Below the pieces are notes generated by a model. It was not told where the DNA came from and searched no databases. It saw only the letters and a program-made list of their open reading frames with translations. From an uncultured Eubacteriales bacterium (GTDB lineage Bacteria; Bacillota; Clostridia; Oscillospirales; Oscillospiraceae), in the NCBI GenBank assembly GCA_934597725.1, contig CAKTSK010000009.1:11309-75308 (forward strand): a stretch of DNA of 64,000 nt, read 5' to 3'. Below, in pieces: positions 1-7,239 of this stretch. Numbering within the stretch: the stretch's first letter is position 1; every line of letters starts with the position of its first letter. The position numbers were made by a program, and so were the translations under genes.

Positions 1-857
1 CCATCACCGTCCGCCAGGACCCGGCGGCCCTGCGCCGCCAGACCCTGGAGCTGTACGCCCAGTTTATTGCCTGCGGCCTGGACCCGGAAAAGAGCATCAT
101 CTTCATCCAGTCCCACGTCCCCCAGCACGCAGAGCTGGCCTGGACCCTCAACTGCTACACCATGTACGGCGAGCTGAGCCGGATGACCCAGTTCAAGGAC
201 AAGTCTGCCACCCATGCCGACAACGTCAACGCCGGCCTGTTTACCTACCCCAGCCTCATGGCCGCAGACATTCTTCTGTACCAGACGGATCTGGTCCCGG
301 TGGGGGAGGACCAGCGGCAGCATGTGGAGCTGACCCGGAACATTGCCCAGCGCTTCAACGGCATCTATGGTGATGTGTTCGCCATGCCCGAGGCCTATAT
401 CCCCAAAGTGGCGGCCCGGGTCATGTCGCTGAGCGAGCCGGACAAGAAGATGAGCAAATCCAACCCCAACGAAAATTCCTACATTCTGGTCATGGACAAG
501 CCGGAGGTCATTCTGCGCAAGTTCAAGCGGGCTGTGACCGACAGCGAGGGCGGCATCTACCGTTCCCCGGACAAGCCCGGCGTGTCCAACCTCATTGAGA
601 TCTATGCCGCCGTCACCGGCAAGACCCCCGAGGCGGTGGAGCAGGAGTTTTCCGGTCAGGGCTATGGGACCTTCAAGCCTGCCGTCGGGGAGGCGGTGGC
701 TGAGACGCTGCGCCCCATCCGGGAAGAGACCGAACGTCTGCTGGCAGACAAGGGGTATCTGGAGAACCTGTACCGCCAGGGGGCGGAAAAGGCCGCGGCC
801 CTGGCCAACCGAACCTTGCGGAAAGTCCACAAAAAGGTCGGCTTTGTTCCCCGATGA
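1..857 (+). CDS. trpS: tryptophanyl-tRNA synthetase (C-terminal part; 5' end outside window)
   Basis: Class I aminoacyl-tRNA synthetase that charges tRNA-Trp in the cytoplasm. The reading frame is open from base 3 and enters the window already inside the Rossmann catalytic domain, so the HIGH motif lies upstream. The segments IFIQSHVPQHAELAW and GLFTYPSLMAADILLY are typical of TrpRS, and the KMSKS loop is present as KKMSKSNPNE near 444-470. The C-terminal helical anticodon-binding region follows and the gene ends with TGA at 855-857. No terminator is seen before the next gene, 31 bases downstream, so read-through is possible. Identity is secure; only the true start is unknown. Confidence 0.97.
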   Translation, partial: ITVRQDPAALRRQTLELYAQFIACGLDPEKSIIFIQSHVPQHAELAWTLNCYTMYGELSRMTQFKDKSATHADNVNAGLFTYPSLMAADILLYQTDLVPVGEDQRQHVELTRNIAQRFNGIYGDVFAMPEAYIPKVAARVMSLSEPDKKMSKSNPNENSYILVMDKPEVILRKFKRAVTDSEGGIYRSPDKPGVSNLIEIYAAVTGKTPEAVEQEFSGQGYGTFKPAVGEAVAETLRPIREETERLLADKGYLENLYRQGAEKAAALANRTLRKVHKKVGFVPR

Positions 858-888
858 GGGATTTGGAAGAAAAGGAGGGTAGGACCCC

Positions 889-2049
889 ATGCGAATGGAA
901 TTGACGGCGATCGGCTGGATCGCAGCCGCCCTGGTGGTGGCCCTGCTGATCGCTTTCATCTCTACCCCTGTGGTCAAGTCCCTTGCCCAGATGGTGGGCG
1001 CCATCGACGTGCCCAAGGACAACCGCAGGATGCACAGCCACCCCATCCCCCGGATGGGCGGTCTGGCAATTTTTCTGGGCTTTTTGCTCAGCACGCTGAT
1101 CTTCGTGCCCATGAGCACCCCGCTGCGGGGGATGCTGCTGGGCGGCGTGATCATCGTGATCCTGGGCATCTTTGACGACATCTATGCGCTGCCGGCGCTG
1201 CCGAAGCTGCTGGTGCAGATCGGCGCGGCCCTGGTGGCAGTGCTGCACGGCAACGTGATCCAGGTCCTCTCCAACCCCAACCTGCTCAGTGACGACCCCT
1301 ATTGGGTCCTGGGCTCCCTGGCCGTGCCGCTGTCGGTGATCTGGATCGTGGCCATCACCAACGCCGTCAACCTGATCGACGGCCTGGACGGCCTGGCGGT
1401 GGGGGTGGCGACCATCAGCTCCCTGACTATGCTGGTCAGCGAGAGTGTGGTGGCGCTGATGATGGCGGCCCTGGCGGGCAGCTGCATCGGCTTCATGCCC
1501 TATAACATGAACCCTGCCAAGATCTTTATGGGGGACACCGGCTCCACCTTCCTGGGGTTCATTCTGGCCACGGTGTCCATCCAGGGCCTGTTTAAGTTCT
1601 ATACGATCATCTCGTTTGCTGTGCCCTTCCTCATGCTGGGGCTGCCGCTGTTTGACACCTGCTTTGCCATCCTGCGCCGTCTGGCCAAGGGGCAAAGCCC
1701 CATGGCGCCGGACCGCAGCCATGTGCACCACCGGCTCATTGACATGGGCTTCAACCAGAAGCAGGCGGTGGCGATCCTGTATGTGATCAGCGCGATCCTG
1801 GGCCTGTCGGCTGTGGTGCTCACCACCAGCGGTGCCCTGAAGGCCATCGTCCTGCTGTGTGCGCTGTGTCTGGCCGGCCTGATCGCAGGAAAACTCTTCC
1901 TGGTCCACAACGAGATCCAGACAGAAGCATCGAAAGAAAAGGAGGCAGACCACCATGCCGCTGAAAGTCATGACGATCTTCGGGACCCGCCCGGAGGCGG
2001 TGAAGATGGCCCCGCTGGTGAAGGAGCTGGAGAGCAGAGCGGAGATTGA
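889..2049 (+). CDS. tagO: undecaprenyl-phosphate GlcNAc-1-phosphate transferase (WecA/TagO, MraY family)
   Basis: Polytopic membrane enzyme that transfers a HexNAc-1-phosphate from UDP-sugar to undecaprenyl phosphate, the first committed step of wall teichoic acid or exopolysaccharide linkage units. Seen: about ten hydrophobic helices, the family motifs DDIYALP and NAVNLIDGLDGLA, NPAKIFMGDTGS, and the basic PDRSHVHHRLID loop near the C terminus. AGGAGG precedes the ATG at 889. The last ~45 residues (after LFLVHNEIQ) are charged, low-complexity and lie over the start of the epimerase gene, a 95-base out-of-frame overlap. Pairing with the UDP-GlcNAc 2-epimerase suggests ManNAc-containing glycopolymer synthesis. 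Confidence 0.93.
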   Translation: MRMELTAIGWIAAALVVALLIAFISTPVVKSLAQMVGAIDVPKDNRRMHSHPIPRMGGLAIFLGFLLSTLIFVPMSTPLRGMLLGGVIIVILGIFDDIYALPALPKLLVQIGAALVAVLHGNVIQVLSNPNLLSDDPYWVLGSLAVPLSVIWIVAITNAVNLIDGLDGLAVGVATISSLTMLVSESVVALMMAALAGSCIGFMPYNMNPAKIFMGDTGSTFLGFILATVSIQGLFKFYTIISFAVPFLMLGLPLFDTCFAILRRLAKGQSPMAPDRSHVHHRLIDMGFNQKQAVAILYVISAILGLSAVVLTTSGALKAIVLLCALCLAGLIAGKLFLVHNEIQTEASKEKEADHHAAESHDDLRDPPGGGEDGPAGEGAGEQSGD

Positions 2050-3100
2050 GAGCATCTGCTGTATCACGGCCCAGCATCGGCAGATGCTGGACGACGTCCT
2101 TTCGCTGTTTGCCATCACGCCCCATTACGACCTGGATATCATGGAGGCCGGACAGAGCCTGTACACCATCACCAGCAAATGCCTGCTGGGGCTGGAGACC
2201 GTGTTTGCCCGGGAAAAGCCGGATCTGGTCCTGGTCCACGGTGATACCTCCACCACCTTTGCCGGGGCCCTGGCGGCCTTTTATCAAAAGATCGACGTGG
2301 GCCATGTGGAGGCCGGCCTGCGGACCGGAGACCGCTATTCGCCCTTCCCGGAGGAGATCAACCGCACCTTGGTAGGGGATCTGGCCCGGCTGCATTTCTG
2401 CCCCACGCCGGCCAACCGGGAAAACCTGGCCCGGGAGGGGCTCCAGACGGGGATCTATCTGACGGGAAACACCGTCATCGACGCGCTGAAAACCACCGTG
2501 CGCCCCACCTATTCCTTCCGCACGGCCCTGCTCAATACCCTGGAGTATGAGAAGCGGCAGGTGATCCTGGTCACCTGCCACCGCCGGGAAAATTATGGGC
2601 AGCCCATGGTCCACATCATGCGGGCCCTGCGCCGGGTGGCAGAGGACTTTCCCCAGGCAGAGCTGGTCTATCCGGTCCACCTGTCTCCGGTGGTCCAGAA
2701 GGTGGCCCGCTCCCACCTGTCCGGTCTGGAAAACGTCCACCTGATCGACCCGCTGACCCCCGATGAGATGCACAATCTCATGGCCCGGGTGTCCTTTGTC
2801 ATGACGGACTCCGGCGGCTTACAGGAGGAGGCCCCCGCCTTGGGCAAGCCGGTGCTGGTCCTGCGCCGGGAGACCGAGCGCCCGGAGGCGGTGGCCGCCG
2901 GAACGGTACGGCTGGCCGGCACAGAGGAAGAGGACGTCTACGCCCAGGCGGCCCGCCTGCTCACCGATCCGGCGGCCTATGAGACCATGGCCAAGGCGGT
3001 CAATCCCTATGGGGATGGGTTTGCCTGCCGGCGGATCGTGGATGCGATCCTGTGGGAGAAGGGCCTGCGGTCACAGCCGCCGGAGGAGTTCCATGTCTGA
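1955..3100 (+). CDS. wecB: UDP-N-acetylglucosamine 2-epimerase (non-hydrolysing)
   Basis: Cytoplasmic GT-B fold enzyme interconverting UDP-GlcNAc and UDP-ManNAc, supplying ManNAc for wall polymers. It starts MPLKVMTIFGTRPEAVKMAP, the standard N terminus of the family; VHGDTSTTFAGALAAF, HVEAGLRTGD and SPFPEEINR follow, and the C-terminal nucleotide-binding part contains MTDSGGLQEEAPALGKPVLV and RPEAVAAGTVRL. Length 381 residues is normal. The start at 1955 is fixed by AAAGGAGG just upstream and by family N-terminal alignment, even though it lies inside the end of the tagO-like frame. Also called mnaA in Firmicutes. Its stop overlaps the next gene by 8 bases. Confidence 0.96.
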   Translation: MPLKVMTIFGTRPEAVKMAPLVKELESRAEIESICCITAQHRQMLDDVLSLFAITPHYDLDIMEAGQSLYTITSKCLLGLETVFAREKPDLVLVHGDTSTTFAGALAAFYQKIDVGHVEAGLRTGDRYSPFPEEINRTLVGDLARLHFCPTPANRENLAREGLQTGIYLTGNTVIDALKTTVRPTYSFRTALLNTLEYEKRQVILVTCHRRENYGQPMVHIMRALRRVAEDFPQAELVYPVHLSPVVQKVARSHLSGLENVHLIDPLTPDEMHNLMARVSFVMTDSGGLQEEAPALGKPVLVLRRETERPEAVAAGTVRLAGTEEEDVYAQAARLLTDPAAYETMAKAVNPYGDGFACRRIVDAILWEKGLRSQPPEEFHV

Positions 3101-3884
3101 AGAAGCGCGTCCCGAGAAACGGGAAGGGGACTCCATGCGGGAAAAAAACCGCACCTTTCTGGTCGTTGCCATTGCAGCGACGATCCTGGCGGCTGTTTTT
3201 TTCAGCATTGTCCTGCCGGCGCTGACCGGCCGTGCGCCCAAGGTGCTTCTGCCCGACGTGAACCAGCAGGGTCCTCAGAGCAGTGAGAGCTTTCTGCCGG
3301 TCACGGTGACGCCAGAGACGGTGCAGAACGTCATCGCCAGCCTGTCCCGGCCGGACAGCTATCGCCGCACGCTGACGGTGCGTCTCTACTGGGAGGGGGG
3401 AGAGTCCGCCGACCAGGTGGAGATCTGGGCAGACGGCGACTATGTCCGCACTGCAGTGACCACAGCGGGGCAGACCCAATACCGTCTGGTGGGTGACGGC
3501 AAGCTGCGCCTGTGGTACACCGGAGACCAGACCTGGCAGGAGACCGAGGCCCGGGACGACAGCGCCGATCTGGCCCAGCGCATCCCCACCTATGAGGATG
3601 TGCTGGACCTGCCTGCCGACCAGATCACGGCGGCGGGATATGAGGAAAAGAACGGCGCCTATTGCATCTATGCAGCGGTCGTGACGGAGGACGGCGGGCA
3701 GAGCCGCTATTGGATCGACACCAAAAGCGGCCTGCTGTGCGGCGCGGAGACCTATGAAGGCAAGCGCAAGGTGTATGAAATGGTCCAGGGCCAGTTTGCT
3801 GCGCCCCTGGAGGCGGGGACGGTCTTTTCTCTGCCGGACGGCACTGTCCTGCATGAGAGTTCAGGCGTCACCGTCTCGGAGTAA
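3093..3884 (+). CDS. membrane-anchored protein with LolA-like domain
   Basis: Protein of unknown role, about 263 residues. Start chosen at 3093, overlapping the epimerase stop with GGAGGAG 4 bases upstream; an in-frame ATG at 3135 with its own GGAAGGGGA is an alternative. One N-terminal membrane segment (NRTFLVVAIAATILAAVFF) is followed by an extracytoplasmic domain. The pattern of short beta strands ending in YWIDTKSGLLCGAETY and KRKVYEM resembles LolA/outer-membrane-lipoprotein-sorting-like domains that occur in Firmicutes cell-surface proteins; this is judged by eye. Position behind tagO-wecB suggests an envelope role. It ends convergently, overlapping the small minus-strand gene 3861-4124 by 24 bases. 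Confidence 0.75.
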   Translation: MSEEARPEKREGDSMREKNRTFLVVAIAATILAAVFFSIVLPALTGRAPKVLLPDVNQQGPQSSESFLPVTVTPETVQNVIASLSRPDSYRRTLTVRLYWEGGESADQVEIWADGDYVRTAVTTAGQTQYRLVGDGKLRLWYTGDQTWQETEARDDSADLAQRIPTYEDVLDLPADQITAAGYEEKNGAYCIYAAVVTEDGGQSRYWIDTKSGLLCGAETYEGKRKVYEMVQGQFAAPLEAGTVFSLPDGTVLHESSGVTVSE

Positions 3885-4124
3885 CAGCAGGGCCAGCCCC
3901 AGCAGCAGGACCAGATCGAAGGAATCGCCTTCCCGCCAGAGCAGGAAGAGGATGAGCAGGAGCAGCAGGTCGCCGCTGTCCCAATGATCCAGGCCCAGCT
4001 TGTGCAGCAGCCCGCCCAAGCCCTTGCCGCCCAACAGAGAAGCGCGGATACCATCAGATCCCGGAGGACCGTCCTCCGGGATCTTTTCATAGGGACCGTC
4101 CCCGGGGATGTAGGCGTTATAAAT
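3861..4124 (-). CDS. small hydrophobic-tail protein, probable ATT start codon
   Basis: An 87-residue frame directly follows the 4117-4497 gene. No ATG, GTG or TTG sits in a credible place. An ATT at 4124 is 8 bases downstream of GGAGGG and gives (M)YNAYIPGDGPYEKIPEDG as N terminus; short clostridial proteins starting MYN-x-Y-[IV]-P are familiar to me next to similar partners. The C-terminal half has GLLHKLGLDHWDSGDLLLLL and a second leucine-rich stretch, so a hairpin membrane segment is likely. It overlaps the upstream stop by 8 bases (translational coupling). Function unknown. The frame itself looks real; the start codon is inference. A longer in-frame ATG at 4256 would give a basic, unnatural N terminus. 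Confidence 0.6.
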   Translation of the reverse strand: MYNAYIPGDGPYEKIPEDGPPGSDGIRASLLGGKGLGGLLHKLGLDHWDSGDLLLLLILFLLWREGDSFDLVLLLGLALLLLRDGDA

Positions 4125-4497
4125 GGAGATCGCCCTCCTTCCACAGGCGGTAGGCCTGCCGGGCTGCCCGGGACAGCCCGGCCAGTTTTCTGGCCCGGTC
4201 CAGCTTTTCCTGGCGTTCCGGGCGCAGATAGGGGCGCAGCGCCGCCAGCAGGGCATCTGCCTGGGGGTCGCTGCCCTGCCGGAAGAGAGACAGGAACTGT
4301 CCCAGCTGCCCGAACTGCTCCGGGGGAATGGGTGGCGGCGCGGAGGGGGGAACGTCTTCTTCCGGCGGGGTCTCCTGGGGCTGCTCCGGCGAAGAGAGGA
4401 CGCTGTCCAGCCCCAGCTGCCCGGCCAGGGACAGGAGCTGCCCCATGGCGTTTGGGTCGGCCAGCAGGTCGTTCAGGGCCGTTTCCAGGTCTGCCAT
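4117..4497 (-). CDS. conserved clostridial protein of unknown function (126 aa)
   Basis: Soluble 126-residue protein beginning MADLETALNDLLADPNAMGQ. An N-terminal helical piece, a proline-rich linker (PPEEDVPPSAPPPIPPEQ) and a C-terminal helical part with LLAALRPYLRPERQEKLDRA, a pattern I associate with a widespread but uncharacterised clostridial family that ends in an RPYL-x-x-x-RQ-x-K-like segment. An AGGAGGTG-type site lies upstream of the ATG at 4497. Second of three minus-strand genes spaced 16 bases and -8 bases apart, so almost certainly one transcript. No enzyme motif is visible. Confidence 0.8.
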   Translation of the reverse strand: MADLETALNDLLADPNAMGQLLSLAGQLGLDSVLSSPEQPQETPPEEDVPPSAPPPIPPEQFGQLGQFLSLFRQGSDPQADALLAALRPYLRPERQEKLDRARKLAGLSRAARQAYRLWKEGDLHL

Positions 4498-4513
4498 GGG
4501 CGCACCTCCTTTC

Positions 4514-4798
4514 TCAGTGTTTGCCCGGGGCGCTTCCGAGGGTCTGGTCCAGCTGGTTCATGGCCTTGGCCGCCTGGGGGTCTCTGGCCAGCTCTCCCAG
4601 CACGCCTTGCAGAGCGGAGGGGTCTCCGTTCAGGGCGGCCTTGGCCGCCGCCTGGAGGCGCTGGGTGTTCTTCTTTTGCAGGGACTGGAGGACCTTGCGG
4701 GTCTCCGGATCGTTCAGCAGCCGGCGCACAGCGGCTTGATTTTCCAGCAGCTTTTTGGCCTGGGGGTCCTGCCCCAGGGCTTTGGTCAACTCATCCAT
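4514..4798 (-). CDS. small helical protein of unknown function (94 aa)
   Basis: Starts MDELTKALGQDPQAKKLLEN at 4798, with AGGAG nine bases upstream; a longer frame to 4972 exists but its extra 58 residues have no ribosome site and look non-coding. The 94 residues are predicted to be almost all helix, alanine, glutamine and leucine rich, with repeated acidic-proline turns (QDPQAKK, NDPETRK, NGDPSAL, ARDPQAAK) about every 16-20 residues. No signal peptide or membrane segment. First gene of the three-gene minus-strand group that is divergent from coaX. Function not recognised. Confidence 0.8.
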   Translation of the reverse strand: MDELTKALGQDPQAKKLLENQAAVRRLLNDPETRKVLQSLQKKNTQRLQAAAKAALNGDPSALQGVLGELARDPQAAKAMNQLDQTLGSAPGKH

Positions 4799-4989
4799 AG
4801 ACAAAGGCTCCTTCCGGGTGATGCTGTTCCAGTATATGTCCTCTGGGGGAACAATGTGCCTGAGAAAGGGAAGAAAAAAGAGAAAATACCTCTGGAAAAA
4901 GGCGGCCAAGTGTGCTATTATGGCCCCATCGCTTTTTTTGCCCCTTGAGGGCAAGCCATTCCTGACAGACATATAGGAGGAGACAGGAT

Positions 4990-5772
4990 ATGCTCATGGC
5001 CATCGACGTGGGGAACACCAACATGGTGTTCGGCATTTTGGAAGGGGAGAAGCTCATCGGCAGCTTTCGCCTGATGACAGACGCCAACCGGACTTCGGAT
5101 GAGATCGGGCTGACCGTGTGTCAGTATTTTCGCCGGTTCAATCTGAAGACAGACCAGGTCTGTGACATCATCATTGCTTCCGTGGTGCCCCAGGTAATGT
5201 ATACCCTGACCAGTGCCATGGTGAAGTATTTTGGCAAAAAGCCCCTGATCGTGGATGAGGATGTCTCCCCCGGGATCTATTATGAGGGCGAGGATCATCT
5301 GGGGGCCGACCGGGCCGTGTCTTGCGTGGCGGCCATGGAGAAATACGGCAAGCCCCTGGTGGTGCTGGACTTTGGGACTGCCACGACCGTCGATGCCTTG
5401 GACGAGCACGGCACATACCTGGGCGGCAGCATCCTGGCAGGGGTCCGGGTGTCCACCGACGCCCTGTTCCACCAGGCGGCCATGCTGCCCCGGATCGAGC
5501 TGATCCGCCCGCAGACGGCGCTGGGGCAGAATACCATTGCCCAGATCCAGGCCGGTTCGGTGCTGGGATACATTGGGGCCATCGAATATCTCATCCGCTG
5601 CACCAAAGAAGAAATGGGCTATGGTGACGACGTGAAGGTGGTGGCCACCGGCGGCCTGGCCCGGATGATCGCCGACAACACGAAGCTGATCGACATCGTG
5701 GACGGCCAGCTTATTGTGGACGGGCTGCGGATCATCTACGAGCGCTATCAAAAACAGCAGGCAGAGTCCTGA
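4990..5772 (+). CDS. coaX: type III pantothenate kinase
   Basis: Phosphorylates pantothenate in the first step of coenzyme A synthesis; the type III enzyme is not feedback inhibited by CoA and has an ASKHA fold. Seen: N-terminal phosphate loop MAIDVGNTNMVFG, RTSDEIG, the catalytic GADRAVSCVAAMEKYG region, DFGTATTVDAL, and the C-terminal VVATGGLARMIADNTKLID. The length, 260 residues, is normal. AGGAGGAGACAGGAT precedes the ATG at 4990. It is transcribed away from the small-protein cluster and is followed by a GC-rich hairpin terminator. Confidence 0.96.
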   Translation: MLMAIDVGNTNMVFGILEGEKLIGSFRLMTDANRTSDEIGLTVCQYFRRFNLKTDQVCDIIIASVVPQVMYTLTSAMVKYFGKKPLIVDEDVSPGIYYEGEDHLGADRAVSCVAAMEKYGKPLVVLDFGTATTVDALDEHGTYLGGSILAGVRVSTDALFHQAAMLPRIELIRPQTALGQNTIAQIQAGSVLGYIGAIEYLIRCTKEEMGYGDDVKVVATGGLARMIADNTKLIDIVDGQLIVDGLRIIYERYQKQQAES

Positions 5773-5783
5773 AAAGCCTTGCG

Positions 5784-5824
5784 GTCCCCGGACGGCGGCA
5801 GTGTCCGCCGCCCGGGGACGTTTT
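5784..5824 (+). terminator. intrinsic terminator after coaX
   Basis: GTCCCCGG and CGGCGG pair with CCGCCG and CCGGGGAC around a short loop, followed by G and four T. The stem is strong, the T run short. Confidence 0.7.
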
Positions 5825-5868
5825 GCCCGGCGGGGTGGAGGAAATGCAGGAGAAATCGTGGGATAGGA

Positions 5869-5897
5869 TTGACATTTCTTCAATCTGGACGTACAAT
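5869..5897 (+). promoter_or_regulatory. sigma-A type promoter for the aminotransferase
   Basis: TTGACA (5869-5874), 17-base spacer, TACAAT (5892-5897). Nearly consensus, 67 bases before the start codon at 5964. Confidence 0.8.
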
Positions 5898-5963
5898 AAT
5901 GTCGAATGTTTGCCCTGTATCTTTGGCGCGGGCACGAACATGATAACAATGGAGGTAAGGACC

Positions 5964-7157
5964 ATGAAGTTTTCCAGCAAAGTCAAAAAGTGCGGTCTGT
6001 CTCCCATGCGGAAGTTCCACCCCTATGCGGTGGCAGCGGAAGCCAAGGGACGCAAGATCTATCACCTGAACATCGGCCAGCCCGATGTGGAGACCCCTCC
6101 TCAGTTTTTCCAGGCCGTGCGTGAGTTCAGCCAGTCTGTTCTGGAGTATGCTCCTTCGCCCGGTATGCCCGAGCTGATCGACGCGGTCCAGAAATACTAT
6201 GACAACCTGAACATGCACTTTGAGAAGGACGAGATCCTCATCACCACCGGTGGTTCCGAGGCGCTGTCCATCATCTTCCAGTGTATTCTGGATGACGGCG
6301 ACGAGGTGCTCATCCCTGAGCCCTTCTATCCCAACTATGCCACCATGGTCAACACCACCGGTGCCAGCATCCACCCCATCCCCACCTCTCCCGAAGAGGG
6401 CTACCGCTATGCCGACCGGGCCAAGATCGAGGCGCAGATCAACGAGCACACCCGTGCCATCGTCTGCACCAACCCCGGCAACCCCACCGGCGTGGTCCTC
6501 ACCCCCGAGGAGCAGCGCCTGATGTGCGACATTGCCAAGGAGCACGGCCTGTTCATCATCGGCGACGAGGCTTATCGTGAGTTCGTCTATGCCGGCGAAC
6601 CCCTGCAGTCCTTCGGTGAGTATGCCGACGCCGCAGAAAACGTGGTGGTCATTGATACCGTTTCCAAGCGCTTCTCCGCCTGCGGCGCTCGTGTGGGCGC
6701 CATCCTCACCCGCAACCACGAGCTGCTGGGCGAGGCCATGAAGTATTGCCAGGCCCGTCTGTCCGTTGCTACGCTGGATCAGGTGGCCTCCGCTGCGCTG
6801 TATGACGTGGGTCCCGAGTACTTTGCCGCTGTCCGCGAGGAGTACAAGCGCCGCCGCGACACGGTGGTGGCCAAGCTGGCTGAGATCCCCGGCGTGGTCT
6901 GCGAGTGCCCCAAGGGTGCGTTCTACCTGATGGCTGCGCTGCCTGTGGACGACGCAGACAAGTTCCAGCAGTGGCTGCTGGAGGAGTTCGAGGACAACGG
7001 CGACACCGTGATGTTTGCCCCCGGCGAACCCTTCTACGGCACCCCCGGCAAGGGCAAGAACGAGATCCGGATTGCCTATGTGCTCAAGCAGGCTGATCTG
7101 GAGCGCGCCATGGACCTGCTGGCCCTGGGCATCAAGGCTTACAACGAGAAGAAGTAA
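5964..7157 (+). CDS. PLP-dependent class I aminotransferase
   Basis: Fold type I aminotransferase of the aspartate aminotransferase superfamily, 397 residues. Start set at 5964 (MKFSSKVKKCGLSPMRKFHP) because GGAGGTAAGG lies just upstream. Seen: NIGQPDVETPPQ near the N terminus, CTNPGNPTGVVL (the conserved NPxNPTG element), GDEAYREFVY, and the Schiff-base lysine in DTVSKRFSACGARVG with the downstream arginine. The C-terminal domain carries NEIRIAYVL. The substrate cannot be assigned; it could be an aspartate, aromatic or alanine-type enzyme. Monocistronic, with its own promoter and terminator. Codon choice is strongly biased, suggesting high expression. Confidence 0.92.
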   Translation: MKFSSKVKKCGLSPMRKFHPYAVAAEAKGRKIYHLNIGQPDVETPPQFFQAVREFSQSVLEYAPSPGMPELIDAVQKYYDNLNMHFEKDEILITTGGSEALSIIFQCILDDGDEVLIPEPFYPNYATMVNTTGASIHPIPTSPEEGYRYADRAKIEAQINEHTRAIVCTNPGNPTGVVLTPEEQRLMCDIAKEHGLFIIGDEAYREFVYAGEPLQSFGEYADAAENVVVIDTVSKRFSACGARVGAILTRNHELLGEAMKYCQARLSVATLDQVASAALYDVGPEYFAAVREEYKRRRDTVVAKLAEIPGVVCECPKGAFYLMAALPVDDADKFQQWLLEEFEDNGDTVMFAPGEPFYGTPGKGKNEIRIAYVLKQADLERAMDLLALGIKAYNEKK

Positions 7158-7186
7158 GCGCCCCCTGTCCTGACGATCAGACAACG

Positions 7187-7223
7187 AAATGCCCTGCGAT
7201 CCTGGGATCGCAGGGCATTTTTT
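7187..7223 (+). terminator. intrinsic terminator after the aminotransferase
   Basis: Perfect stem ATGCCCTGCGATCC / GGATCGCAGGGCAT with a 2-base loop, followed by a T run. Lies between convergent genes. Confidence 0.92.
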
Positions 7224-7239
7224 ATGTGGCTGAGAGGGA

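Noticed and set aside
673..2118. 481-codon minus-strand open frame over the sugar transferase
   Set aside because: Antisense shadow; composition rich in His, Gln, Asp and Gly with no domain, opposite a clear MraY-family gene.
4514..4972. Longer 152-residue version of the 94-residue protein
   Set aside because: The additional N-terminal 58 residues run through the coaX promoter region and lack a ribosome site; the ATG at 4798 has AGGAG.
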